A DNA stretch of 64,000 nucleotides, from positions 3,658,001 to 3,722,000 of the forward strand of contig NZ_CP106738.1 of NCBI RefSeq assembly GCF_025639885.1, read 5' to 3'. The translations under genes were made by a program, and so were the position numbers. Within the stretch, counting starts at the first letter, position 1; each line of letters starts with the position of its first letter. This DNA is from Roseovarius pelagicus. Its GTDB lineage: Bacteria > Pseudomonadota > Alphaproteobacteria > Rhodobacterales > Rhodobacteraceae. The notes under the pieces were generated by a model. That model searched no databases, had not been told where the DNA came from, and worked only from the letters and a program-made list of their open reading frames with translations. Below are positions 17,233-26,450 of this stretch, piece after piece.

Positions 17233-19314
17233 ATGGGATCAGTTCGAATTGGTGTAGATATCGGTGGCACGTTCACTGATGTGACGGTTCTGGATGAGAG
17301 GGAGGGTGATGTTACCATTGCCAAGGTCCCGAGCCGCAGGAGCGATCCGGCTGGCGCGTTGCTCGATGGGGTCACGACAGGCCTGGAGGCGGCGGGTGTC
17401 GATCCTGCAGATGTGAGTCTTCTGGTACACGGCACCACGATCGTCACCAACGCGGTTCTGGAAAACAAGCTGCCAAAAACCGCGCTGATCACCACCGAGG
17501 GTTTCCGCGATGTTCTCGAAATCGGGCGCCATTTTCGCCCCGATATGTACGACCTGCAACAGGACCGTGCCGCCCCTGTCATCCCGCGCAACCGTCGCTA
17601 TGGCCTGGCCGAGCGCACCGCCGCAGATGGTGAGGTTCTGGTGCGTCCCGAACAAGGCGAGTTCCGCAAACTGCTGGACAGCATCAAGGCCGATAACGTC
17701 GAAGCCGTCGCGATTTGCTTTCTGAACTCCTACGTCAATCCCGAGAACGAGGCGCAGGTCCTTAAGTGGTTGACCGATGAATTGCAGGATGTGGCAGTTT
17801 CGGCATCCCACGACGTCTGCCGCGAAATGCGCGAGTTCGAGCGGATCAGTACCGTATCGGTTAACACTGCCGCGATGCCTCTGGTGGCAAAATACCTCAG
17901 CGAGATCGCGCCGAACATCCACAAGGTGCTGCCGAATGCCAAGATCCTGCTGATGCAGTCCAATGGCGGATCGCTGACGGTTGATGCGGCCAAGGCGTTC
18001 CCGGCGCGTATCCTGACCTCCGGCCCGGCGGGAGGGGCGCTGGCCGTACAACGGATGAGCAAGGCCACCAAATACCCCAACCTTCTGGGAGTGGATATGG
18101 GCGGCACCAGCACAGATATCTGCCTGATCCAGAACGGCGAAGTGACCATGACGACCGAGGCCGAAGTGGCCGACCGTCCGATCAAGCTGCCGATGATCGA
18201 TATCAACACGATCGGCGCGGGTGCCGGCAGCATCGCCTGGCTGGACGAAGCCAACGGCTTGCATGTCGGCCCGCACAGCGCCGGATCCGATCCGGGGCCG
18301 GTCGCCTACAAGAAGGGCGGGACGGAACCCACGGTCACGGACGCGAACATCGTTCTGGGTCGTCTACTGCCGCAGTATTTCGCCAGTGGCCGGATTGCCC
18401 TTGACATCGAAGCCTCGCGTCAGGCGATCAAGGAAAAGATTGGCGATCCGCTGGGCATGACCATCGAAGAAGCCGCGCAAGGTATCATTCGCATTGCCAA
18501 CGCCAACATGGAGCGCGCGGTACGTGTGTCTTCGGCGGAAAAGGGCTTTGATCCGCGAATGATCACCATGGTTGCCTTCGGTGGCGCCGGTCCGATGCAT
18601 GCCGCCGCTCTGGGGCGCGCGGCGGGGATGCCCACGGTTCTGATCCCGGGTCAGCCCGGCGTGTTCTCCGCTGTCGGTCTGGTGATGGCCGATATCCGGC
18701 ACGACTTCGTGCAGACTAAGATCATGCGCGGTGCCGAGATAACGCCGGACGCCTTGAAAGGGGTCTATTCGGGCCTGGAAACACTGGGGCGCGAAGCGCT
18801 CGAAGCCGATGCGGTGCCCGCAGACAAGCAGGACATCACACGTACCGCCGATCTGCGCTATGTGGGCCAGGCCTATGAAATCAATGTGACCCTGCCCGAA
18901 GGCGAAATCGACGATGCGCTGATCAAGAACATCTTCGACAAGTTCCACGCACAGCACAATCAGCTCTATGCTCATTGCCATCCGCACAAGATAATCGAGT
19001 TTGTTAGCGGGCGTCTGACGGCCACCGGTTCTATGTCCGCGCCGCCAATGCGCAAATACGACTCGCCCGGTGACAAGGCCTCGGGCGCGCCGAAAACCGA
19101 CGGCACGCATCCGATCTATTTCGAGGAAGCCGGGGCTTACGTCGATGTCCCGATCTATGCCCGCGAGAACCTGCCTCCGGGCTCCGAGATCGAGGGGCCC
19201 GCGGTTGTTGTCCAGCTCGATACCACCATCATCATTCATCCCGGTCAGGCAGCTACCGTCGATGACCATGCCAACCTGCTGATCGCTACGGGGGAAACAC
19301 CTTATGCGCGTTGA
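17233..19314 (+). CDS. hyuA: Hydantoinase/oxoprolinase subunit A (HyuA family)
   Basis: A 693-residue subunit of the ATP-dependent hydantoinase/oxoprolinase family. The N-terminal phosphate-binding motif (GVDIGGTFTDVTVLD, residues 7-21), the second actin-fold phosphate loop (LLGVDMGGTSTDICLI near 287), and the FGGAGPMHA motif near 452 are all present, and the length is typical. The pair with HyuB catalyses ATP-driven ring opening of hydantoin-like or 5-oxoproline-like lactams. A GGAG-like site precedes ATG 17233. The next gene overlaps by 11 nt. With an enolase-superfamily enzyme and a TRAP transporter following, the operon probably takes up and opens a cyclic amide. Confidence 0.9.
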   Translation: MGSVRIGVDIGGTFTDVTVLDEREGDVTIAKVPSRRSDPAGALLDGVTTGLEAAGVDPADVSLLVHGTTIVTNAVLENKLPKTALITTEGFRDVLEIGRHFRPDMYDLQQDRAAPVIPRNRRYGLAERTAADGEVLVRPEQGEFRKLLDSIKADNVEAVAICFLNSYVNPENEAQVLKWLTDELQDVAVSASHDVCREMREFERISTVSVNTAAMPLVAKYLSEIAPNIHKVLPNAKILLMQSNGGSLTVDAAKAFPARILTSGPAGGALAVQRMSKATKYPNLLGVDMGGTSTDICLIQNGEVTMTTEAEVADRPIKLPMIDINTIGAGAGSIAWLDEANGLHVGPHSAGSDPGPVAYKKGGTEPTVTDANIVLGRLLPQYFASGRIALDIEASRQAIKEKIGDPLGMTIEEAAQGIIRIANANMERAVRVSSAEKGFDPRMITMVAFGGAGPMHAAALGRAAGMPTVLIPGQPGVFSAVGLVMADIRHDFVQTKIMRGAEITPDALKGVYSGLETLGREALEADAVPADKQDITRTADLRYVGQAYEINVTLPEGEIDDALIKNIFDKFHAQHNQLYAHCHPHKIIEFVSGRLTATGSMSAPPMRKYDSPGDKASGAPKTDGTHPIYFEEAGAYVDVPIYARENLPPGSEIEGPAVVVQLDTTIIIHPGQAATVDDHANLLIATGETPYAR

Positions 19315-20980
19315 TCCAATTACATTCGAAGTCGTTAGCAATGCCCTTGTCGGGGTGGCCGAGCAAATGGCTGCGACGATCCTCAGAACGTCCTATTCCA
19401 CCGTTGTGCGTGAAATGCTGGACTATTCGACAGCGGTATTCGATCCCAACGGGCATATCATCGCCCAGTCCTGCCGGATCCCGATCCACCTGAACTCGAT
19501 GTCGCGTTCCTTGCGCACGACACTGGACGGGATAATTCCAATCGAGGAATGGGACGAAGGTGACATCATCATCACCAACGATCCCTATCTGGGCGGGCAG
19601 CACCTTCCCGACGTGCAGACCTTCATGCCGGTCTACGCTGATGGCAAGATCGTCGCGATCTGCGGCACGCTCGACCACCATCTGGATGTTGGCGGCATGC
19701 GTCCCGGCTCTTACGCTGGTGACGCCGTCGAAATCTTCCAGGAAGGGTTCCGCATTCCACCGATCAAGCTGCACGAGAAGGGCGAGCCGAATGAGCGCTT
19801 CCTTGCGGTCTTTGACGCCAACGTGCGTCAGCCGGATCAGACCGGTGGCGATCTGCGCGCCCAGGCCGCCGCGCTGAGCATCGGCCGCGACGGGGTTCTG
19901 GAACTGGTCGAGCGTTACGGCGTGGAAACCTTCGAGAATTGCCTGCTTGATGCCATCGACACCTCCGAAACCCGGATGCGCGCGAAAATCCGCGAACTGC
20001 CCGAAGGGGACTATTACGGCGAATATCAGGTTGATGACGATGGCGTCACGGACGAGCGGATCACCGTCAAGGTTAAGCTGACGATCAAGGATGGCGGTAT
20101 CCACCTGGATTTCACCGGCACCGACAAACAGCGGCGCGCTCCGACCAATGCGACGATCTCGTCTTGTGAATCGGCCTCGTATTTCGCGATCCTGTCGATC
20201 CTCGATCCGACGATCCCGTCGAATTTCGGCCTGTACAAGCCGATCACGATCACCGCGCCCGAAGGCACGGTCGTCAACGCGCAATCGCCTGCACCCGTGG
20301 TGGGGCGCAACACGATCACCCATACGATTGTCGGTGCGATCATGAAGGCACTGGCCGACGTGGTGCCTGACCGGGTGACTGCGGGGTATTATGCTAACTC
20401 CAACGTGCATATCCTTGCCGGCGACGGCACGGGCGAGCACGCGCCGTGGATTCTCTTTGACATCGAAGTGGGCGGCGGGGGCGCACGCCGCACCAAGGAC
20501 GGTGTCGATTGCTGGTCGCAGGGCGTCCACAACCTGGCGAACACGCCCATCGAGATGATCGAAGTCATGTATCCGCTGCAATTCACCTGCTACGAGTTCC
20601 TGCCCGATACCGGCGGGGCTGGGCGTACCCGTGGTGGTCTGGGTGTGCGGCGCGATATCAAGTTCCTCGACAAGAGCGGCACACTGGAAACCCAATTTGA
20701 CAAGTTCAAGGTGGAGCCCTTTGGGCTGGAGGGTGGCAAACCCGGCGCCGTGGGCAAGCTGTTTCTCAATCCTGACAGCAACGCCCCTAAATCGCTGCGT
20801 TCGAAAACCAACAACCAGCGGCTCGAGCGGAACGACATCTTTTCGATGTTCACGCAGGGTGGCGGTGGCTACGGTCCGGCAGCCGAGCGCAACAAGGACG
20901 ACATCTTGCGCGATATCGTCGAGGGCAAGCTGACGCCCGAACGGGCCAAAGCCGACTACGGTGTGGAGGTGAGTGTCTGA
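19304..20980 (+). CDS. hyuB: Hydantoinase/oxoprolinase subunit B (HyuB family)
   Basis: A 558-residue partner of HyuA, of normal length, starting RVDPITFEVVSNALVGVAEQM. Family motifs include TNDPYLGGQHLPD near residue 88, HHLDVGGMRPGS near 125, and the glycine-rich PDTGGAGRTRGGLGV near 430. It supplies the other half of the active complex. It overlaps hyuA by 11 nt and the following enolase-superfamily gene by TGATG, so the three are translationally coupled. Confidence 0.9.
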   Translation: MRVDPITFEVVSNALVGVAEQMAATILRTSYSTVVREMLDYSTAVFDPNGHIIAQSCRIPIHLNSMSRSLRTTLDGIIPIEEWDEGDIIITNDPYLGGQHLPDVQTFMPVYADGKIVAICGTLDHHLDVGGMRPGSYAGDAVEIFQEGFRIPPIKLHEKGEPNERFLAVFDANVRQPDQTGGDLRAQAAALSIGRDGVLELVERYGVETFENCLLDAIDTSETRMRAKIRELPEGDYYGEYQVDDDGVTDERITVKVKLTIKDGGIHLDFTGTDKQRRAPTNATISSCESASYFAILSILDPTIPSNFGLYKPITITAPEGTVVNAQSPAPVVGRNTITHTIVGAIMKALADVVPDRVTAGYYANSNVHILAGDGTGEHAPWILFDIEVGGGGARRTKDGVDCWSQGVHNLANTPIEMIEVMYPLQFTCYEFLPDTGGAGRTRGGLGVRRDIKFLDKSGTLETQFDKFKVEPFGLEGGKPGAVGKLFLNPDSNAPKSLRSKTNNQRLERNDIFSMFTQGGGGYGPAAERNKDDILRDIVEGKLTPERAKADYGVEVSV

Positions 20981-22143
20981 TGAAAATCACAGGCCTGATC
21001 CCACACACCATCCAGTTGCCCGGAAGGTCGGATTACAAGTGGCGTTCGCTCGAGGTGCCGATCGGGCGCTACGTAATCCTGCAAATTGAGACTGACGACG
21101 GGATCACCGGCTTAGGCGAAGCGCCGGCGATCCTGACATGGGGTGGTGAAAACCAGCGCTATTCCGGCGAAGACCCGGAGATTGTCACGCATCTGACCAA
21201 CAACCTGATCGCGCCAAAGTTGATCGGCACCGATCCGACGGACATCAAGGGCGTGCTGGCCACGATGGACGAGTTTGTCCGTGGCTTCTCCTATACTAAG
21301 GCGATGGTGGAAAGCGCGCTGCTGGACATTACCGGTAAATCGGCGGGTCTTCCGGTTTACCAACTGCTTGGCGGGGCTGCCCGCAAGGTGATCCCGGTTT
21401 GCCATTCGGTCGGTATCGCGCCGCCGGATCAGGCTGCCGAAACCGCGTTGCGGGTGGTCGAGGACGGGATCAAATACCTCCAGATCAAGGTGCCGGGCGA
21501 CCCGACCACCGATCTGGCCATTGTCAAAGCGATCCGCAAGGCGGTCGGTGACGACATCGTCATGCATCCCGATATCAACCGCGGCTACAAGGACGCCAAG
21601 ACGGCGATCAACAGCACGCGTGCGATGGTTGCCGAGGCCGGTGTCTGGGCGGTCGAGCAACCCGTCGAGGGTGGCGACATGATGGCCCGCATAACGGCTG
21701 CGCTGGATGTCCCGGTGATTGTCGACGAAGGTTGCTGGACGCCATTTGATGCGATGGAGATCGCGCGGCGCAACTCGGCGGATATCCTGTCGATCTACTT
21801 CACCAAGGCCGGTGGGCTGATCCGTTCGATGGAAATCGGCGCAATCGGTCGCGCGGCGGGGATGCCGATGAATGTCAACGGCTCGCTGGAAGGGGGCGTT
21901 GGCAATGCCGCCAACCTCCATCTGTCGGCCGCATTGGAAGGCCAGGTCCTGCCGGGTGTGATCTCGATCAACACGCTGGAGGGGCGCGAACAGACCAAGG
22001 TGGGTGGAGTGTTCTATGTCGACGACGTGATCTCCGAACCTTTCGCTTACAAGGACGGATGCCTGACAGTGCCGGATACCCCTGGCCTTGGGGTGGAACT
22101 CGATATGGACAAGATGAACAAATACCGGCTTTCCATGACCTGA
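20980..22143 (+). CDS. Mandelate racemase/muconate lactonizing enzyme-family protein with altered first catalytic lysine
   Basis: A 387-residue enolase-superfamily enzyme. Expected metal ligands are D198 (HPDINRGY), E226 (VEQPVE) and D249 or E250 (VDEGCW). The end-of-strand lysine K276 (YFTKAGG) places it in the muconate-lactonizing group. The usual K-x-K on the second barrel strand is Q168-I-K170, so the first lysine is glutamine while the catalytic acid/base lysine is kept. Coupling to hyuAB suggests epimerisation, dehydration or cycloisomerisation of the hydantoinase substrate or product. It differs from the TarD-like enzyme at 10353, so substrates differ too. Confidence 0.85.
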   Translation: MKITGLIPHTIQLPGRSDYKWRSLEVPIGRYVILQIETDDGITGLGEAPAILTWGGENQRYSGEDPEIVTHLTNNLIAPKLIGTDPTDIKGVLATMDEFVRGFSYTKAMVESALLDITGKSAGLPVYQLLGGAARKVIPVCHSVGIAPPDQAAETALRVVEDGIKYLQIKVPGDPTTDLAIVKAIRKAVGDDIVMHPDINRGYKDAKTAINSTRAMVAEAGVWAVEQPVEGGDMMARITAALDVPVIVDEGCWTPFDAMEIARRNSADILSIYFTKAGGLIRSMEIGAIGRAAGMPMNVNGSLEGGVGNAANLHLSAALEGQVLPGVISINTLEGREQTKVGGVFYVDDVISEPFAYKDGCLTVPDTPGLGVELDMDKMNKYRLSMT

Positions 22144-22188
22144 GTTCAGACGATTGAAACTAAAGTATAATCAGCAGGGAGAAACACG

Positions 22189-23250
22189 ATGAAACTGAAA
22201 AAAATCTTTGGCGGCGCTTTGACCGCATGCGTGATGTCATATTCAGCTTACGCCGAAGAACTGACGCCGAGATCACTCACCTATGTCGGCAGCTGGAGTG
22301 GGCTGCTGAACTTTAAAGCGTATGAGAATCCGTTCTGGAAAGAGCGGATCGCGAAATCTTCGGATGGCAAATGGGATGTAAGCATCACCACGTTCGACCA
22401 GATGGGCCTCAACGGATCGGAACTGTTCCGAATGCTGTCGAAGGGGACCTTCAGTGTCGCAACGACTGACGTAGCCTACATCCTGTCCAGCGCACCGGAG
22501 CTGGGTGGCTCGAACCTTCCGATGTTGATCGCAGATCAAGAAATGGCGGAAGATGTGATGGATGTATATCGCGATACGCTTGACAATATCTTGTTCGAAA
22601 GATTCGCTGGCGCCAAGCTGTTAGGAACTTCGCATTTCCCTCAACAGGGTTTGTTTTGTCGCGATGAGTTAACAGGGATGAGCGATCTTGAAGGGCGCAA
22701 GATCCGCGCGACCGGACGCAGTGTCGCGCAATTTTTGGATGCCATCGGCGCGGAAGGTGTCACAATTTCCTTCGCTGAGGTACCGGGTGCTTTGCAGCGC
22801 GGCACGATCGATTGTGCCTTTACCGGTACGTTGTCAGGATATCAGGCGGGTTGGTACGAAGTTGCGGATTACCTGTACCCACTGCCGGTTGCGGGATGGG
22901 ACTTTATCATTACCGCAATGAACGGAGCCGAATGGGAGGCTCTCTCCCCAGAAGAACAGCAATGGCTACTTGCAGAAGTTCGCGATCATTATGAGGATCA
23001 GGCTTGGAATGGCGCTGCGGACGCATATGAAGATGGGATCACCTGCCTGACCGGTATGGGGATATGCGAAGATGGCGCAGCTGCGAACATGACGTTGGTC
23101 GAGGTGACAGACGAGGACGTCCAAGCTGCCCGTAAGATCGCAATCGAGCAAATCTTGCCGAAGTGGGCCAGTACTGTTGACGCTGAAACCGTTGCAAGTT
23201 GGAATGAAACCATCGGTAAGGTGACTGGTGTGAATATCACAGAAGAATAA
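22189..23250 (+). CDS. TRAP transporter substrate-binding protein (DctP family)
   Basis: A 353-residue periplasmic protein with a signal peptide (about residues 1-22, cleavage near AYA before EELTPR). It has the DctP-fold signature region: DLEGRKIRATGR near 167, including the arginine that binds substrate carboxylate, followed by FAEVPGALQRGTIDCAFTG near 190. AGGGAG precedes the ATG. It captures a carboxylate for the DctQ/DctM membrane subunits encoded next and is probably expressed with hyuAB. A stem-loop after its stop may raise its level over the membrane subunits. Confidence 0.9.
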   Translation: MKLKKIFGGALTACVMSYSAYAEELTPRSLTYVGSWSGLLNFKAYENPFWKERIAKSSDGKWDVSITTFDQMGLNGSELFRMLSKGTFSVATTDVAYILSSAPELGGSNLPMLIADQEMAEDVMDVYRDTLDNILFERFAGAKLLGTSHFPQQGLFCRDELTGMSDLEGRKIRATGRSVAQFLDAIGAEGVTISFAEVPGALQRGTIDCAFTGTLSGYQAGWYEVADYLYPLPVAGWDFIITAMNGAEWEALSPEEQQWLLAEVRDHYEDQAWNGAADAYEDGITCLTGMGICEDGAAANMTLVEVTDEDVQAARKIAIEQILPKWASTVDAETVASWNETIGKVTGVNITEE

Positions 23251-23265
23251 TCGCAGGGCCAATTG

Positions 23266-23307
23266 GCGGAAGTGGCAACACTGACTAGAGTGTCTCGTCG
23301 CTTCCGC
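23266..23307 (+). promoter_or_regulatory. Stem-loop between dctP-type and dctQ-type genes
   Basis: GCGGAAG (23266-23272) pairs with CTTCCGC (23301-23307), and inside it ACACT (23278-23282) pairs with AGTGT (23289-23293). It lies 16 nt after the binding-protein stop and has no U run. Such structures commonly protect the binding-protein message and lower downstream expression. Confidence 0.5.
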
Positions 23308-23368
23308 TTGCCATCAATGGTCATGGCCGGTCGGGAATAGAGTATTCGATGATGAGGGGAAGCTAAAG

Positions 23369-23923
23369 TTGGACAAGGTTGTGAGCTATTTAGATCGCGT
23401 CTTGGAGATAATGAGGGTTGTTTCCCTGTACCTTTCAAGGTTGGCTGGTTTCGCTGTGTTGCTGGTGGTGGCAATGGTCACCACCGAGGTTGTTTCCAGA
23501 AGTCTAGTCGGCCGGTCCATTGGTTTTTCCACGGAAATCTCCGGATATATCTTGGCGTTATGTGTCACCTGGCCATTGGCGCATGTACTGCATCGCAAAG
23601 GACATATCAGAATCGATGTCGTCTACACTCTTGTCCCGCAATTTGTCAAAGCTTTGCTGGATATTTTTGCGCTCATCATTGTTGCCGGCATTTCATACCT
23701 GCTGGTGAATGCCAGCATGGATCTGGTGGCGGTGACTTACGTACAGGGTGACATCGCCAATACGACGCTTGAGACGCCGTTGTGGTTTCCTCAAGTGATG
23801 TGGGCGTTCGGGTTTGCCTGGTTCGGGATGAACGTCGCCGTCCTTATGCTTCGGGCGATTATCCATCTCTTGGCAGGGAATTACGATAAGATAAACTACC
23901 TGATTGGCTTCGAAGAAAATTAG
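23369..23923 (+). CDS. TRAP transporter small membrane subunit (DctQ family)
   Basis: A 184-residue protein with four hydrophobic segments and the DctQ pattern VVSRSLVGRSIGFSTEISGYIL near residue 40. The start is probably TTG 23369, nine bases after GAGGGG; the next ATG at 23409 would delete part of the first cytoplasmic helix. It partners the DctM channel subunit encoded downstream. Confidence 0.87.
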   Translation: MDKVVSYLDRVLEIMRVVSLYLSRLAGFAVLLVVAMVTTEVVSRSLVGRSIGFSTEISGYILALCVTWPLAHVLHRKGHIRIDVVYTLVPQFVKALLDIFALIIVAGISYLLVNASMDLVAVTYVQGDIANTTLETPLWFPQVMWAFGFAWFGMNVAVLMLRAIIHLLAGNYDKINYLIGFEEN

Positions 23924-23997
23924 ATCAGGACGGATAGTGTACCGCTTCCCTAAAACCAGCATCTGACAACAGGTGGCATCGCGATAGGAATGGAAAT

Positions 23998-25281
23998 ATG
24001 ATTGGGTTAACTGTTTTGGGGATGTTCATCCTGCTAGCGATGAGCGTGGCAGTTGCGGCATCCATCTTGACACTGGGGTTTTTCACCGGAGCATTTTTTT
24101 CACCATTTCCATTGCATTCGGCTCTGGGCGATGTGCTTTGGTCTGCGTCAGACAGTTTCCTACTAATTGCTATCCCGCTGTTTGTGCTGATCGGTGAAAT
24201 TTTGGTGCGTACAGGGCTGGCGAAGAACATGTATGCGGCGATGGAGGCATGGCTGTCCTGGCTACCGGGTGGATTGCTTCATGCGAACCTGGGTACGGCT
24301 ACACTATTCTCGGCAACTTCTGGATCCAGCGTTGCGACTGCCGCTATTGTAAGTTCGGTCGCCATGCCTCAAGCAAAACCGCTGGGTTATGGTCAACAGC
24401 TGTTTGCAGGTTCGATTGCCGCTGGCGGGACATTGGGCATCATTATTCCGCCCTCGATCAGCCTTATCATCTACGGATTTCTAACGCAGACATCGGTGCC
24501 AAAACTTTTTGCTGCAGGCCTGATCCCGGGGTTGATGCTCGCCAGCATGTTCGTATTGGGGACAATTTCCATATGCATTTTCCGCCCTGAAATGGGGGGG
24601 CCACGGCGCCAGTACGATCTGATGACACGACTCCGCGCGCTGGTTCACCTAATTCCGGTGCTGATCCTGTTTTCCCTAATTGTGGGTTCGATATACGCGG
24701 GTTGGGCGACCCCCACCGAAGGTGCGGCACTGGGGGTGCTGGGGGCTCTGACGATCGCGGCCGCTATGCGTATGCTGACCATCCGCATCATTATCGAAGC
24801 GCTGGACAGCACGATGCGCACCTCGGGCATGATCCTGATCATCGTCGTTTCGGCATATTATCTCAACTTCGTTCTTGCCGCGGCAGGTATCAACAAAGAT
24901 ATTGAGAATCTGATCCAAGGCGCCAACTTCGGGCCTTACCAGACGTTATTCATGGTTATCCTAGTCTATTTTCTACTTGGTTTGTTCATTGAGACCATTT
25001 CCCTGCTAGTGTTGACGGTTCCTATCGTGTTTCCGATTGTGATGGCGCAGGGATTTGACCCGATTTGGTTCGGGATCATTGCAATCCTGATGATCGAGAT
25101 GGCTTTGATAACGCCGCCCGTGGGGCTCAACCTTTTTGTCGTTCAAGGCGCGCGCAAAGACGGGCCGTTCATCGATGTGATTATCGGAATAATCCCTTAC
25201 ATAGTGATTATGATGATAGCGATCGTGTTCGTAATTATATTTCCAGGAATTGCGACATTCTTGCCGGACTTGCTAAATTAG
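23998..25281 (+). CDS. TRAP transporter large membrane subunit (DctM family)
   Basis: A 427-residue polytopic protein of standard DctM length. Typical features are the FLLIAIPLFVLIGEIL segment near residue 58, GSSVATAAIVSSVAMP near 107, and GGTLGIIIPPSISLIIYG near 141. It carries out sodium-coupled import of the substrate delivered by DctP. It is the last gene of the hyu/enolase/TRAP group; no strong terminator follows. Confidence 0.92.
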   Translation: MIGLTVLGMFILLAMSVAVAASILTLGFFTGAFFSPFPLHSALGDVLWSASDSFLLIAIPLFVLIGEILVRTGLAKNMYAAMEAWLSWLPGGLLHANLGTATLFSATSGSSVATAAIVSSVAMPQAKPLGYGQQLFAGSIAAGGTLGIIIPPSISLIIYGFLTQTSVPKLFAAGLIPGLMLASMFVLGTISICIFRPEMGGPRRQYDLMTRLRALVHLIPVLILFSLIVGSIYAGWATPTEGAALGVLGALTIAAAMRMLTIRIIIEALDSTMRTSGMILIIVVSAYYLNFVLAAAGINKDIENLIQGANFGPYQTLFMVILVYFLLGLFIETISLLVLTVPIVFPIVMAQGFDPIWFGIIAILMIEMALITPPVGLNLFVVQGARKDGPFIDVIIGIIPYIVIMMIAIVFVIIFPGIATFLPDLLN

Positions 25282-25644
25282 ACCAGTATGTTGTGGAGAT
25301 ATTCAATGTCGCGCACTTCATTCGCCATGAATATTTCCTCCATCCAAAATTAGAAAATTTGCAGAACGGTTTCCGAAAGTCCGTACATATTTACAACTTG
25401 GTCGAACGTGACCCAGACCCAGACCCTTGATCCGGGCCGTTTGTATATAGAATCCGGTCCTGTTTTTTTCTCGTGATTAGGTTGCGGTCAAGGGTTGCTG
25501 AACGCGTGCGGCATTGACAGCAGCCAAAAAAACGCACCGGTTCTGGTTGAGCTGTTTCAGTCACATATTTGCGTCAGAGTTACGCAAGAAGCGGGTCCGA
25601 CATCTACGCTCTTACTCCAATTGGCAGTGCCATAGTAACGAGGT

Positions 25645-25716
25645 TTCGTGAAGATTTACGGCGAGGGGCACCATCTCTGGCGGGCCGTGGATTTCAAAGG
25701 CAGCTGTGCTGAAAGT
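25645..25716 (+). pseudogene. IS6-family transposase scrap (catalytic-core fragment)
   Basis: The frame F-V-K-I-Y-G-E-G-H-H-L-W-R-A-V-D-F-K-G resembles the first catalytic region of IS6-type transposases (V-K-I-N-G-x-x-x-Y-L-W-R-A-V-D), which carries an essential aspartate. Similarity fades on both sides. It is a separate piece from the N-terminal IS6-like scrap at 34600, and could come from the same kind of element. Confidence 0.55.
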
Positions 25717-25860
25717 ACGAGTTGGATCTACGTCGCGTTTGCAGCGAATGAGATTTGTAACGATATCCCAGCAAAATAGTTTCAATGACGTAGATGGTGG
25801 AGAACCTTCGCCCCCGGTCTCGTCCCCTCCGCCAGACCAGCATTTTTACAGTGTGATCGG

Positions 25861-25885
25861 GTCGCCTTTGGCGGCTTTTTTCTTT
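25861..25885 (+). terminator. Terminator-like hairpin
   Basis: GTCGCC (25861-25866) pairs with GGCGGC (25870-25875, one G-T pair) around a TTT loop and is followed by a T-rich run. It reads as a plus-strand factor-independent terminator, but no intact gene lies directly upstream. It may belong to a lost gene. Confidence 0.5.
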
Positions 25886-26450
25886 GTTGATATGGCTGTC
25901 ACGCGTCTGGTGCTTTGCCATGAGGTCCTTCCGACGATGCCATGTTTGATCTGGTGGCGTTCCGTGGCGCAGTGGCCATGACCTTGGCGGCGAACGCCCG
26001 GGCGGCGTGCTGCTGTCGACCCTGCCGGCTGACGGTGTGACTGTGCAAGACTACTCGCGCGCGAGCCAGCTTGAACGCTGACGCCTGCAGGATCCAAAGC
26101 TGCATCCCGGTATGCTCGCCGCCGAGCGCAGCACCGCCTTGCGCATCGCGACGCAACGCCGACGACGCAGCGGCAGATGCATGTGACCAGTGTCAATGAC
26201 ACGAAGATCAGGTTAGAAACGTCCGTCCCGATCGAATGCGACTACGATGTTTGCAGAAATTCGCGCCGTCCATTCTTCCATGCACAGCCATTTTACCTAG
26301 GAACGCCGTCTTTATTCACGTGACAATCTCAAATTGAATCGTGCCGCGCCTCTCGTTTTGAGTAGCGGCAGCTTTGTTCAGCCCAGGCTCCGGCATTTGG
26401 TGGGAAGCTGAGACTGGTTCGAATTCGTCTGACACCGCCTGCCAATCGCT

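Larger units (their letters stand above)
25282..26450. other. 1.17-kb intergenic stretch, no intact gene
   Basis: Open frames here are short and carry no family signal. The only recognisable material is an IS6-like transposase scrap near 25645 and a terminator-like hairpin at 25861. Base composition shifts several times, which fits a patchwork of decayed inserts between the TRAP operon and the convergent gamma-glutamyltransferase gene. Confidence 0.6.

Noticed and set aside
17239..18276. 345-codon minus-strand frame inside hyuA
   Set aside because: It lies opposite fully conserved HyuA motifs; it is a shadow frame common in GC-rich DNA.
19286..20695. 469-codon minus-strand frame inside hyuB
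   Set aside because: HyuB motifs cover the whole stretch on the plus strand; the His-, Asp- and Arg-rich translation is typical of an antisense shadow.
25820..25860. Sequence CCCCTCCGCCAGACCAGCA resembling the 3' end of a tRNA or tmRNA acceptor piece, possibly an attachment site
   Set aside because: The T-arm that should precede it (GGTTCGAATCC-like) is absent and no acceptor partner was found; similarity is limited to a short C-rich stretch.
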